64,000 bases of DNA from JALRBM01 sp966186595 (GTDB taxonomy: Bacteria; Patescibacteriota; Saccharimonadia; Saccharimonadales; Saccharimonadaceae): positions 59,009 through 123,008 of the forward strand of contig CBIFWO010000001.1 of the NCBI GenBank assembly GCA_966186595.1. The letters are read 5' to 3'. Each line of letters begins with the position of its first letter. Position 1 is the first letter of the stretch. Positions 8,555 through 16,096 of the stretch are shown one piece after another. Position numbers and translations under genes: made by a program. Below the pieces are notes generated by a model. It made no database searches. It was not told the DNA's origin and worked only from the letters and a program-made list of their open reading frames with translations.

Positions 8555-10085
8555 GTTTACGCATAGCTTTGGAGCGAATAATGTTAGTGGCAGCGCTAAT
8601 TGATTCGATTAAATTCAGTTTCTTTAATTGAGCACGTAGCTTTGTTCGGGCATGGCTTGTTTTAACAAGGTCGAGCCATGATTTCTTAGGCAAAGAGAGT
8701 TTGCGAGTGATAACCTCAACAACATCACCATTTTGAAGCGGTTTGTCAAACGGGTGAATGTTGCCATTAACACGAAAACTGTAGGCGTGCTTACCGATGT
8801 CGCTATGCACCATATATGCAAAGTCCAGTGGGAGGGCGCCCTCGGGTAGGTTGTAGATATCGCCGTTTGGCGAGTAGACAAAAATACGATTGCCGAATAA
8901 ATTGATGTCTAGTTCATCTTTACTCACCTCATCGCCCGATCCAAGGCGTGAGGCAATTTCTTGCAGCTGAGTGATCCACTGATGTTGTGAAGGCATTTTA
9001 GCAACTGATTGCTTTTTTCTAGTGTAATCCTTTGTATCTTTTTGTTCGTGATAGTGAAAACTAGCGGCCAATCCGCGTTCGGCGTATTCATGCATGCCGT
9101 AGGTGCGAATCTGAAACTCGACAATATGTTCGTTAGGCGTGATTACAGTGGTATGAAGGCTTTGGTAGCCGTTTGGTTTTGGCACGGCAATGTAATCTTT
9201 GATCCTCGAGATCATCGGTTGGTACATTGCGTGGAGGATGCCAAGGACGCGGTAGCATTGCTCCTTGTTTTTCACGATGACACGAAGCGCCATTAGGTCG
9301 TAAATATCGTCAATGTTGCCATCCACCTTCTTCAGTTTTTTATAGAGACTGTAAATACTTTTGACTCGACCATTAATCTCGAATTCGATGCCGTTTTGAG
9401 TGAGTTCTTTTTCGACATCCTGCCTGACTTTTCCAAGTTTACGCGTACTTTTCCCAAGGCGTTTTCGCACTAGATTCTTGAGTCGTTGAAATTCTTTGGG
9501 ATCTAGATAGCTAAAAGCGAGCTCCTCGATTTGCATGCGAACGCGACCCATACCAAGTCGATCAGCCATTGGCCCAAAGACTTCCAGACTTTCACGGGCG
9601 ATCTTTTGCTGCTTGTCTGGCGGCATGTGTCGAAGGGTGGAAAGATTATGAAGACGGTCTGCAAGTTTGATAATAATGACACGAACATCCTGGCTAACTG
9701 CAATGAGAAGCTTGGACAGATTATCCTTGGTTTGCGGAAGGTAACTGTTAAGGTCGCGCATGCCAGCGCGTGCCTGGGAAACCTTCGTTACGCCATCAAC
9801 CAAAAAGGCAACGTCGCGACCAAAAAGCGATTCAACTTCCTCGAGTGTTGTCTCGGTATCTTCGACAGTGTCGTGAAGAACACCAGCGATCACCGTATCC
9901 ATGTCCATACCCCAATCAATCAACGTGTCTGCAACAGCAAGAGGGTGGATAATATAATCTTCGCCACTTTTACGTTTTTGCCCTTCATGCATTTGGGTGG
10001 CAAAATCAATCGCATGCTCCAGCTCTAGAAGTTGTTCTTCGTCGTAGTGTGGTTGGGCATGGGCGAGAAGTTCGGACCTTTTCAT
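8547..10085 (-). CDS. rel: Bifunctional (p)ppGpp synthetase/hydrolase, short form
   Basis: This alarmone enzyme makes and degrades (p)ppGpp in the stringent response. The HD hydrolase domain (about residues 25-180) keeps HPLAVADTL and the LHDTVEDT metal motif. The synthetase domain (about 235-350) has RIKDYIAVPKPNGYQSLH, and its R-x-K-D motif is the form found in bifunctional enzymes. A TGS domain follows near 390-455. At 512 aa it lacks the C-terminal zinc-finger and ACT regulatory domains of the usual 700-plus residue Rel. The -10 box TATACT on the minus strand ends eight bases before the ATG, so the mRNA may be nearly leaderless. Confidence 0.93.
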   Translation of the reverse strand: MKRSELLAHAQPHYDEEQLLELEHAIDFATQMHEGQKRKSGEDYIIHPLAVADTLIDWGMDMDTVIAGVLHDTVEDTETTLEEVESLFGRDVAFLVDGVTKVSQARAGMRDLNSYLPQTKDNLSKLLIAVSQDVRVIIIKLADRLHNLSTLRHMPPDKQQKIARESLEVFGPMADRLGMGRVRMQIEELAFSYLDPKEFQRLKNLVRKRLGKSTRKLGKVRQDVEKELTQNGIEFEINGRVKSIYSLYKKLKKVDGNIDDIYDLMALRVIVKNKEQCYRVLGILHAMYQPMISRIKDYIAVPKPNGYQSLHTTVITPNEHIVEFQIRTYGMHEYAERGLAASFHYHEQKDTKDYTRKKQSVAKMPSQHQWITQLQEIASRLGSGDEVSKDELDINLFGNRIFVYSPNGDIYNLPEGALPLDFAYMVHSDIGKHAYSFRVNGNIHPFDKPLQNGDVVEVITRKLSLPKKSWLDLVKTSHARTKLRAQLKKLNLIESISAATNIIRSKAMRKQK

Positions 10086-10133
10086 GTAGTATTAGTATAA
10101 AACAGATATAAAATCAAAAATAGAGTGGAAAGT

Positions 10134-10172
10134 GGCCTGACAGTGAACGCTGATCGCGCCCACCATCAGGCC
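10134..10172. terminator. GC-rich stem-loop closing island A
   Basis: GGCCTGA at 10134-10140 pairs with TCAGGCC at 10166-10172, and partial pairing in the loop can extend the stem. It lies downstream of the three minus-strand peptide genes. A smaller hairpin (GCGAG-TTA-CTCGC, about 10187-10199) precedes it. No U tract follows, which is unlike the native terminators at 8528 or 42487. Confidence 0.55.
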
Positions 10173-10208
10173 GTTGTCTTCCGCGGAGCGAGTTACTCGC
10201 CGGAATGG

Positions 10209-10334
10209 CTAGTGACCGATGGGGTACCCATCCATGCAGTCGGGCTCGTCGTCCTCCCAGGTCCAGTTCGTCGTTTGACGACCTTCCGGGGGCGCGGCGT
10301 CCTCCTCCTGCTGGTTCTCGGGGGCAGCTTGCAC
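10209..10334 (-). CDS. Island A peptide 3 (41 aa, acidic, WTW motif)
   Basis: This short unassigned gene runs from GTG to TAG. Its product starts VQAAPENQQEEDAAPPEG and ends with NWTWEDDEPDCMDGYPIGH. An AGGAG sits four bases before the GTG, which is a tight spacing. Nearly all codons end in G or C, unlike the chromosomal background. It is the last of three tandem genes with the same layout: an acidic, Gln/Pro-rich N-terminal half, then a WT(F/W) motif, then a Gly-containing tail. The single Cys and the leader/core look recall modified-peptide precursors, but no modifying enzyme is adjacent, so function is unknown. Confidence 0.6.
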   Translation of the reverse strand: MQAAPENQQEEDAAPPEGRQTTNWTWEDDEPDCMDGYPIGH

Positions 10335-10359
10335 GACACTCCTGTTCGTTGTTGGCGAC

Positions 10360-10491
10360 TCAGGAGCTACGGCCCACCTGGCCGACGGGGAAGGTCCAGC
10401 CTTTGAGGTCGTACGTGATCTTCCCCTGGGACTGTTCTCCCTCTGGCTCCTGCTGAGTGTTGTCCGTGCTTTCTTCCGGTTCGTCAGGCAC
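10360..10491 (-). CDS. Island A peptide 2 (43 aa, acidic, WTF motif)
   Basis: This unassigned 43 aa peptide begins VPDEPEESTDNTQQEPEGEQ and ends with YDLKGWTFPVGQVGRSS. It has a strong ribosome binding site (AAGGAGG, about eight bases before the GTG), which is the best single argument that it is translated. Its first six residues are the same as those of the next peptide upstream (VPDEPE), so the two are paralogous. Codons are strongly GC-ending. It is separated from peptide 3 by 25 bases and from peptide 1 by 56 bases. The plus-strand open frames over the same DNA have no comparable start signals or sensible composition. Confidence 0.65.
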   Translation of the reverse strand: MPDEPEESTDNTQQEPEGEQSQGKITYDLKGWTFPVGQVGRSS

Positions 10492-10547
10492 GACGACTTC
10501 CTCCTTGTGGGTCGGGTTGGGACTATTGAATGCGGACGGAACCGTTC

Positions 10548-10688
10548 TCAGCCGCCCGCGGGTCCGAAGGTACCGCCATCCTTCGAGACAGTCCCAGTCA
10601 CTTCTTCATGAGCATGGGGGTCCTGGAATGTCCAGGCCGCCGGCGGCTCTTCGGGCTTCTCGCTGTCCTGCTCGGGTTCGTCGGGCAC
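10548..10688 (-). CDS. Island A peptide 1 (46 aa, acidic, WTF motif)
   Basis: This is the first gene of the minus-strand peptide triplet. The product begins VPDEPEQDSEKPEEPPAAWT and continues FQDPHAHEEVTGTVSKDGG to a Gly-rich end. GAGGAG lies ten bases before the GTG. A near-consensus promoter at 10729-10757 would start transcription roughly 34 bases upstream of this GTG. There are no membrane segments, and the composition is strongly acidic and proline rich. I do not recognise a family. Confidence 0.62.
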   Translation of the reverse strand: MPDEPEQDSEKPEEPPAAWTFQDPHAHEEVTGTVSKDGGTFGPAGG

Positions 10689-10728
10689 GGTGCCCCATCT
10701 CCTCGCATGTGTCGGTTGACAGCTCTAT

Positions 10729-10757
10729 AGAATAGGATAAGCTTGGTCATATGTCAA
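10729..10757 (-). promoter_or_regulatory. Sigma70-type promoter of island A
   Basis: On the minus strand TTGACA (10752-10757) and TATTCT (10729-10734) are 17 bases apart, a near-consensus housekeeping promoter facing the peptide triplet. It is AT rich, in sharp contrast with the genes it drives. Confidence 0.75.
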
Positions 10758-10769
10758 TATGGGCATGCA

Positions 10770-10798
10770 TTGCATCAGTAGGAAGGAGGCTCTATAAT
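10770..10798 (+). promoter_or_regulatory. Promoter of gap
   Basis: TTGCAT (10770-10775) and TATAAT (10793-10798) are 17 bases apart, with the perfect -10 box about 38 bases before the gap ATG. It is divergent from the island A promoter 13 bases away, so the two may influence each other. Confidence 0.75.
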
Positions 10799-10835
10799 TA
10801 GCCATAAGTGATAAGAATTAGTTAGGAGTGGGATC

Positions 10836-11858
10836 ATGGCTCAAGTAAAAGTAGCTATTAACGGATTCGGCCGGATAGGTCGTAATGCTTTTAAGATCGC
10901 ATTTGAGCGTAGCGATGTCGAAATAGTTGCTATTAATGATTTGACTGACACAAAAACGCTAGCACATCTTTTAAAGCACGACTCTTCGTACGGCACCTAT
11001 CAGCATGATGTGGATTTTGATGACAAAGGAATTGCTGTCAACGGCAAGCACATCACTGTATTTGCCGAAAAAGAGCCAGCTAATCTGCCGTGGCGTGATC
11101 ACGAGGTTGATGTTGTCATTGAGAGTACGGGTTTCTTTACTGATCCGGCAAAAGCGCGTGCGCATATTGATCAAGCGGGGGCGAAACGTGTTATCATTAG
11201 CGCGCCGGCGAAGGGCGAAGGCTCTGACACGATTATTCTTGGGGTAAACGAAGAGAAGATTCACGAGGAAGATGCCAGCGAGGTGCTTAACAACGGGAGT
11301 TGTACGACCAACTGTATTACACCAGTGATGGCAGTGCTAGAAAAGAACTTTGGCATTGAAAAGGCCATGATGACCACGGTTCACAGTTATACTGCCGATC
11401 AACGCTTGCAGGATGCACCACATAAGGATCTTCGTCGGGCACGAGCGGCAGCGGAAAATATTGTTCCAACCAGTACGGGCGCAAGCGTGGCAGCTGCTCA
11501 GGCATTACCGTCTCTTGAAGGCGTGTTCGGTGGGCTCAGCCTTCGTGTGCCGACGCCAGTTGTCAGTCTGAGCGATTTTGTCGTCGTTACGAAACGTGAT
11601 ACGACGACAGATGAAGTCAACGAAGCGTTCAAAAAAGCTGCCAGCCAGCCTTTCTACCAAGGGATATTGGCGGTGACAGAAGAAGAACTCGTAAGTAGTG
11701 ACTTTCGAGGGAATAGTCACAGCGCAATTGTCGACCTCCCCCTGACGGCGGTCGTTGGTGGCAATCTTGTTAAGGTGGTAGCGTGGTATGACAACGAATG
11801 GGGATACAGTAATCGCTTGGTCGAACTCGTGGCCGACACGGGAAAGTTACTCAAATAA
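10836..11858 (+). CDS. gap: Glyceraldehyde-3-phosphate dehydrogenase
   Basis: This 340 aa glycolytic enzyme oxidises glyceraldehyde-3-phosphate with NAD and phosphate. The Rossmann motif INGFGRIGRNAFK is at residues 8-20. Asp35 in AINDLTD points to NAD specificity. The catalytic Cys156 lies in NNGSCTTNCITP, and the catalytic His in TTVHSYTADQRLQD near 180. The C-terminal WYDNEWGYSNR motif is complete. Start and ribosome binding site (TAGGAGTGGGATC) are clear. It leads the block of central carbon genes rpiB, rpe, tkt and fba. Confidence 0.97.
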   Translation: MAQVKVAINGFGRIGRNAFKIAFERSDVEIVAINDLTDTKTLAHLLKHDSSYGTYQHDVDFDDKGIAVNGKHITVFAEKEPANLPWRDHEVDVVIESTGFFTDPAKARAHIDQAGAKRVIISAPAKGEGSDTIILGVNEEKIHEEDASEVLNNGSCTTNCITPVMAVLEKNFGIEKAMMTTVHSYTADQRLQDAPHKDLRRARAAAENIVPTSTGASVAAAQALPSLEGVFGGLSLRVPTPVVSLSDFVVVTKRDTTTDEVNEAFKKAASQPFYQGILAVTEEELVSSDFRGNSHSAIVDLPLTAVVGGNLVKVVAWYDNEWGYSNRLVELVADTGKLLK

Positions 11859-11906
11859 CACTCCGGGGCTTTGCAAAACAGAGTGTAAAAAGCTTATACT
11901 AAACAT

Positions 11907-12359
11907 ATGAAGATTTACGTGGGTGCCGATCATCAAGGTTTTGCTATGAAGCAACAGGTTTTTTCGTATCTAGCAAAACAAGGATACGATGTAGAGGATG
12001 TGGGTGATAAAGAGCTTGATCCAGATGATGATTTCCCAGAATTTGCGCAGATGGCCGCATTAAAAGTTATTGGTGATGAGGATAGCGATCCACGTGCAAT
12101 TCTCCTCTGCGGTGGAGGTCAGGGTATGTGTATGGCAGCTAACCGTTTCCGAGGTATTCGTGCCAGTGTTATCTGGGATGCCTACGAGGCGAAAATGACA
12201 CGTAATGATAATGACAGTAATGTCCTGTGTCTGCCATCCCGTGTTCTCGAAAAGGACGAACACGAGTGGAAAGACATCATTGATACATGGTTAAAAACGC
12301 CGTTTGCTGCCGCACCCAGATATAAGCGTCGCAACGCGCAGATCGACGAGATTGCCTAA
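11907..12359 (+). CDS. rpiB: Ribose-5-phosphate isomerase B
   Basis: This 150 aa RpiB/LacAB-family enzyme interconverts ribose-5- and ribulose-5-phosphate. It starts with the family signature MKIYVGADHQGFAMK. The active-site Cys segment reads LLCGGGQGMCMAANRFRGIRA (about 67-87), and the MTRNDNDSNVLCLPSRVL motif follows near 99-116. A TATACT box ends six bases before the ATG with no purine-rich site between, so this appears to be a leaderless transcript. The stop overlaps the next ATG by one base. Confidence 0.92.
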   Translation: MKIYVGADHQGFAMKQQVFSYLAKQGYDVEDVGDKELDPDDDFPEFAQMAALKVIGDEDSDPRAILLCGGGQGMCMAANRFRGIRASVIWDAYEAKMTRNDNDSNVLCLPSRVLEKDEHEWKDIIDTWLKTPFAAAPRYKRRNAQIDEIA

Positions 12360-13003
12360 TGAGTGTTGTTGCACCAGCGATTCTGTCGGAGAGCCCGGAT
12401 GATTATAAGGCCCAGATCGAGCGTGTTCATGGTTTTGTCGAGCGAGCTCACATCGATATTTGCGATGGAGAATTTGCACCGACATTTACAATCGGAGCGG
12501 CGCAGGTATGGTGGCCTCAGGAATGGACGGTGGATATCCACGCAATGGTAGCGCGTCCCAGCGAGCATCTAGAAACGTTGATTGCCTTAAAACCCCACAT
12601 GATCATCTTTCATGCCGAAGTTCAGGAAGATGTTGTGGCACTTTTGCAGCATGTCAAGAAATTTGGCATCAACGCAGGATTGGCTCTCCTGAAGTCCACA
12701 GTTCCCAGTACCGTCGCGACCGCAATCCAGGCAGCGGATCATGTCATGATCTTTAGTGGTGATTTAGGAAAATATGGCGGCACGGCAAGTTTGATGCAGC
12801 TTGAAAAGGTGCGATTGATCAAAGCGATTAAGGCTGACGTTGAGATTGGCTGGGATGGTGGAGTGAACGTTGAAAATGCCTATAGCTTAGCTCAGGGCGG
12901 AGTGGATGTTCTCAATGTTGGCGGCACTTTGGCGCAGGCTGACGACCCCAAGGCGACGTATGATACACTGGTAAGTGAGATTAATAAACACGGAATTATC
13001 TAA
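12359..13003 (+). CDS. rpe: Ribulose-phosphate 3-epimerase family protein (divergent)
   Basis: This 214 aa TIM barrel carries the family marks: VAPAILS at the start, HIDICDGEFAPTFTIG near 31-46 (an HxDxxDG metal motif), and EIGWDGGVNVENA near 162-174 with the second catalytic Asp. It would interconvert ribulose- and xylulose-5-phosphate. It differs from typical Rpe in the stretch around 75-110, where the usual HxE region is replaced by MIIFHAEVQED. Its position between rpiB and transketolase strongly supports the pentose phosphate role. Confidence 0.82.
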   Translation: MSVVAPAILSESPDDYKAQIERVHGFVERAHIDICDGEFAPTFTIGAAQVWWPQEWTVDIHAMVARPSEHLETLIALKPHMIIFHAEVQEDVVALLQHVKKFGINAGLALLKSTVPSTVATAIQAADHVMIFSGDLGKYGGTASLMQLEKVRLIKAIKADVEIGWDGGVNVENAYSLAQGGVDVLNVGGTLAQADDPKATYDTLVSEINKHGII

Positions 13004-13867
13004 ATGGGTGGGCAACTGACAGTAGCGCAAGTAGAGCGTAAGGCGAACGAGGTTCGTCAAGATATTATTCGCATGCTTGTTGAGGCTGGTAGTGGCCATA
13101 GTGCAGGGCCATTGGGGTTGGCCGACCTCATGACGACGCTTTATTTCAATATTATGAAGGTCGATCCAGGGCAGCCCGAATGGTCTGAGCGTGATGTTTT
13201 CTTCCTCAGTAATGGCCACTGTGTGCCAGTGCAATATGCGGTCATGGCCGAGCGGGGCTACTTTCCAAAAGAGGAGCTGCAAACCCTTCGTAAATTTGGC
13301 AGCCGCCTCCAGGGACACCCTGAGCGAACGAAACTTCCTGGACTAGAAAACACAAGCGGCCCGCTAGGGAGCGGACTAAGTCAGGCTGCAGGGTATGCCT
13401 ATAGCCTGCAGTACCTTGACAATGCCAAGCACCGTTGGGTGTACGTAATTACGGGTGATGGCGAGCATGACGAGGGCAATTTTTGGGAAGCAGCGATGTT
13501 TGCTGGCAAGTATAAGCTTTCACAACTGATTGTTTTTGTTGATCGGAATAATATTCAGATTGATGGCTCGACCGATGCGGTAATGCCGCTCGAGGATTTG
13601 CGTGGAAAATGGGAAAGTTTTGGCTGGCATGTCCAGGAAATTGATGGCCATAATGTCGATAGTATCATTGATGCCGCGAGTATGGCGCGAGCGATTAGCA
13701 ATCGACCAAGTGTGATTATTGCACATACGATTCCTGGAAAAGGCGTTGATTTTATGGAATACGATTATCATTGGCACGGCTCGCCGCCGAATGATGAGCA
13801 GGCGAAGGATGCGTTAAAGAAATTGCGCACACTGGACGGCAAGATTACCTCAGGAGATTTGGCTTAA
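13004..13867 (+). CDS. Transketolase, N-terminal (ThDP-binding) subunit
   Basis: This 287 aa protein corresponds to the first half of transketolase. The substrate His segment GSGHSAGPLGLADLM is near 27-41, the thiamine diphosphate motif is GDGEHDEGNFWEAAMFAGKY near 150-169, and the conserved HTIPGKGVDFME follows near 240. The partner subunit follows with a one-base overlap, so the enzyme is encoded as two chains, as in archaea and several CPR genomes. The start lies directly after the rpe stop. Confidence 0.93.
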   Translation: MGGQLTVAQVERKANEVRQDIIRMLVEAGSGHSAGPLGLADLMTTLYFNIMKVDPGQPEWSERDVFFLSNGHCVPVQYAVMAERGYFPKEELQTLRKFGSRLQGHPERTKLPGLENTSGPLGSGLSQAAGYAYSLQYLDNAKHRWVYVITGDGEHDEGNFWEAAMFAGKYKLSQLIVFVDRNNIQIDGSTDAVMPLEDLRGKWESFGWHVQEIDGHNVDSIIDAASMARAISNRPSVIIAHTIPGKGVDFMEYDYHWHGSPPNDEQAKDALKKLRTLDGKITSGDLA

Positions 13868-14862
13868 TGGACTATCAATTGAACGACGCTGTGTTTAGTG
13901 ACGACGTTGAAAAAGAGCCGATCCGTGCTGGATTTGGTCGCGGACTAAAGGCAGCTGGTGAAGTAAATGAATCGATTGTAGCGCTCTGTGCCGACCTGAC
14001 TGATAGCACAAAAATGTCAGATTTTAAGGCGGCTTTTCCAGAACGCTTCATCGAGGTGGGCGTCGCCGAGCAAAATCTCGTGACAGTGGCTAGTGGCTTG
14101 GCGCGTGCCGGGAAGATTCCCTTCACGAGTAGTTATGCAGCATTTAGTCCGGGTCGTAACTGGGAACAAATCCGTACGACAATCGCATTGAATGATCAAC
14201 CCGTCAAGATTATTGGATCACATGCGGGTGTATCAGTGGGACCTGATGGCGCGACACACCAGATGCTGGAGGATATTGCATTAATGCGTGTACTCCCGAA
14301 TATGATTGTTATCGCGCCAGGTGACAGTATCGAGGCGGAAAAAGCCACTCGTGTTATTGCTGAAAATGGCAAGCCGAGCTATCTGCGGCTGGCCAGAGAA
14401 AAAACGCCAATTATTAGTACGCAGGATTCGCCCTTTGAGGTCGGCAAGGCATATATTCTCCGTGAAGGAAATGATATCAGTCTGTTGGGAACCGGAACGA
14501 TGACGTATCAACTGCTGGTTGCTGCAAAGCAGCTTGAACAGGGCGGTATTCAGGCAGAGGTTGTGCATGTGCCGACGATCAAACCACTCGATGAAGAAAC
14601 GATTCTCGGCAGTATCCGCAAAACCGGTCGTGTGGTGGCTGCGGAAGAGGCTCAAATTGCAGGGGGATTCGGCGGTGCTATCGCGGAGCTGCTGGGCGAA
14701 AAACTACCCACGCCACTGTATAGAATCGGAATGCGTGATCGGTTTGGGGAAAGCGGTGATCCGGATGAATTAATCCATCACTTCCGTCTAGATGGGCTAT
14801 CGATGGCCGAGGACATTCAGGAATTTATTTCCAAAACACCACGATATCACCAAGGATTTTAG
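13867..14862 (+). CDS. Transketolase, C-terminal subunit
   Basis: This 331 aa protein corresponds to the pyrimidine-binding and C-terminal domains of transketolase. The catalytic Glu is in IEVGVAEQNLVTVASGLARAG near 58-77, and the conserved SHAGVSVGPDGATHQMLEDIALMR segment follows near 118-141. A C-terminal transketolase domain with VAAEEAQIAGGFGGAIAE is near 257-274. It must pair with the preceding 287 aa chain to be active. TAGGAGGA at its stop codon is the ribosome binding site of the aldolase gene. Confidence 0.93.
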   Translation: MDYQLNDAVFSDDVEKEPIRAGFGRGLKAAGEVNESIVALCADLTDSTKMSDFKAAFPERFIEVGVAEQNLVTVASGLARAGKIPFTSSYAAFSPGRNWEQIRTTIALNDQPVKIIGSHAGVSVGPDGATHQMLEDIALMRVLPNMIVIAPGDSIEAEKATRVIAENGKPSYLRLAREKTPIISTQDSPFEVGKAYILREGNDISLLGTGTMTYQLLVAAKQLEQGGIQAEVVHVPTIKPLDEETILGSIRKTGRVVAAEEAQIAGGFGGAIAELLGEKLPTPLYRIGMRDRFGESGDPDELIHHFRLDGLSMAEDIQEFISKTPRYHQGF

Positions 14863-14869
14863 GAGGACT

Positions 14870-15781
14870 ATGGGACTTTCAATCAAAGAAATTCGTGACA
14901 ATACAGTTCGAGCCAGGCATCTGATGCAGCGCACACGTAGCCAAAAGTTCGCTGTCGGGGCATTTAATATCGACAATCAGGAGACGCTTATTGCTGTCGC
15001 AAGGGCTGCGCAGAAGCTGCGATCACCCGTCCTAGTTGAGGTGAGTCATGGTGAAGTCGAGGCGATCGGCCTTGAAAATATTCGTGATATGGTGGATAAC
15101 TACCGGGCAGAATATGGGATTGAGATGTATATCAATCTCGACCACAGCCCAACGGTAGATGATTGCAAGCGTGCGATTGATGTGGGGTTTGAGTTTATTC
15201 ATATCGATATTTCTCAAGCGAATCACGACGCGCCACTCGAGGAGATTATTACCAAAACCAGAGAAGTGGTGGAATATGCCAAATTCACGGGTGCTTTGGT
15301 TGAGGCCGAGGAACGCTACTTTATGGGGTCGTCCAACGTACACAAAGAAGAGATCGACTATGAAGAAGTGAAAAAGTATAACACCAAGCCGGAAGAAGCA
15401 ATTGATTTTGTGAGTAAAACGGGGATCAATACGTTAGCCGTTCAGGTGGGTAATCTTCATGGGCTTTATCCTGTGCCAAAGCAGCTCGATCTTCAGTTGT
15501 TGCAAACAATCCGGGATAGCATCGATTGCCAAATTAGTCTTCATGGTGGTAGTGGTACGCCGCTGCACTACTTTGAAGAGGCGGCAAGGATAGGCGTCAG
15601 TAAAATTAATATCAATAGCGACATGCGCTACGCTTTTCGTAAAACTCTAGAGAAGGTACTAACAGATAATCCAGATGAATATGCCGTCGTAAAGCTAATG
15701 CCGACTGTTTACGAAGCGGTTCAGAAAGTAGTAGAGGAAAAAATAACCGCCTTTGGAAGTGGTGGCAAGGCAGTCCTTTAG
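14870..15781 (+). CDS. fba: Fructose-bisphosphate aldolase, class II
   Basis: This zinc-dependent aldolase of 303 aa cleaves or forms fructose-1,6-bisphosphate. Zn-binding and catalytic segments are visible: NLDHSPTVDDCKRAID near 87-102, EAEERYFMGS near 145, GNLHGLYP near 195, HGGSGTPLHYFEEAAR near 223 and KININSDMRYAF near 245. I start at 14870 because AGGAGGA lies just before this ATG, while the in-frame ATG at 14792 lies deep inside the transketolase gene and lacks such a site. Confidence 0.93.
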   Translation: MGLSIKEIRDNTVRARHLMQRTRSQKFAVGAFNIDNQETLIAVARAAQKLRSPVLVEVSHGEVEAIGLENIRDMVDNYRAEYGIEMYINLDHSPTVDDCKRAIDVGFEFIHIDISQANHDAPLEEIITKTREVVEYAKFTGALVEAEERYFMGSSNVHKEEIDYEEVKKYNTKPEEAIDFVSKTGINTLAVQVGNLHGLYPVPKQLDLQLLQTIRDSIDCQISLHGGSGTPLHYFEEAARIGVSKININSDMRYAFRKTLEKVLTDNPDEYAVVKLMPTVYEAVQKVVEEKITAFGSGGKAVL

Positions 15782-15791
15782 ATATAGCGAA

Positions 15792-15823
15792 GGCCCGGCG
15801 TTCTGCGATGCAGATTCCGGGCC
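15792..15823. terminator. GC-rich stem-loop closing island B
   Basis: GGCCCGG at 15792-15798 pairs with CCGGGCC at 15817-15823, and an inner CTGC-GAT-GCAG stem extends it into one long hairpin. It sits just past the stop of the minus-strand island gene and 10 bases after the fba stop, so it could end both transcripts. No U tract is present on either side. Confidence 0.65.
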
Positions 15824-15827
15824 GTGA

Positions 15828-16013
15828 TCACGGCTGACGGCGGAACGGTCCTCTTACAGCTACAAGAGCCAGGGTGACGAGTCCGCCGAAGGTGTAGTGA
15901 ATGAGGGCAATCGACCTCAGGTCGTGTCCCCACTTGAGGGACAGGTAGAACCCGTAAAAGCCGATGCTCGTCCAGCTTAGTACGAGACCGGCCGAAACAA
16001 GATCGTTCATCAC
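15828..16013 (-). CDS. Island B: 61-aa two-helix membrane protein, GC-rich
   Basis: This unassigned small membrane protein starts MMNDLVSAGLVLSWTSIGFY. It has two hydrophobic segments (about residues 5-26 and 36-53) and ends in a basic RGPFRRQP tail. A very good ribosome binding site (GGGAGGAG, about five to seven bases before the two possible ATGs) and a promoter at 16037-16065 support expression. Codons are strongly GC-ending, unlike the flanking fba and pfkB genes. It forms a self-contained cassette of promoter, gene and hairpin. Confidence 0.7.
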   Translation of the reverse strand: MMNDLVSAGLVLSWTSIGFYGFYLSLKWGHDLRSIALIHYTFGGLVTLALVAVRGPFRRQP

Positions 16014-16036
16014 ATCTCCTCCCAGTGACTATAAAT

Positions 16037-16065
16037 ATTGTAACATATTTAGTAATAAAATACAA
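16037..16065 (-). promoter_or_regulatory. Promoter of island B, with motif shared with island C
   Basis: On the minus strand TTGTAT (16060-16065) and TACAAT (16037-16042) are 17 bases apart, with TGT just before the -10 (extended). The 17-base stretch AAATATGTTASAATATT (S is C here) matches the island C promoter at 16 of 17 bases. Confidence 0.7.
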
Positions 16066-16096
16066 CCATAACCATAAGTGATATACTTGTAAAGAT

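Noticed and set aside
10125..10735. Plus-strand open frames of 66-93 codons over island A
   Set aside because: They lack ribosome sites and have implausible composition (runs of Arg, Ser, Leu). Three minus-strand frames on the same DNA have good start signals, a promoter and shared motifs.
14792..14869. Earlier in-frame ATG for the aldolase gene
   Set aside because: It lies inside the transketolase gene without a ribosome site, while 14870 has AGGAGGA just before it.
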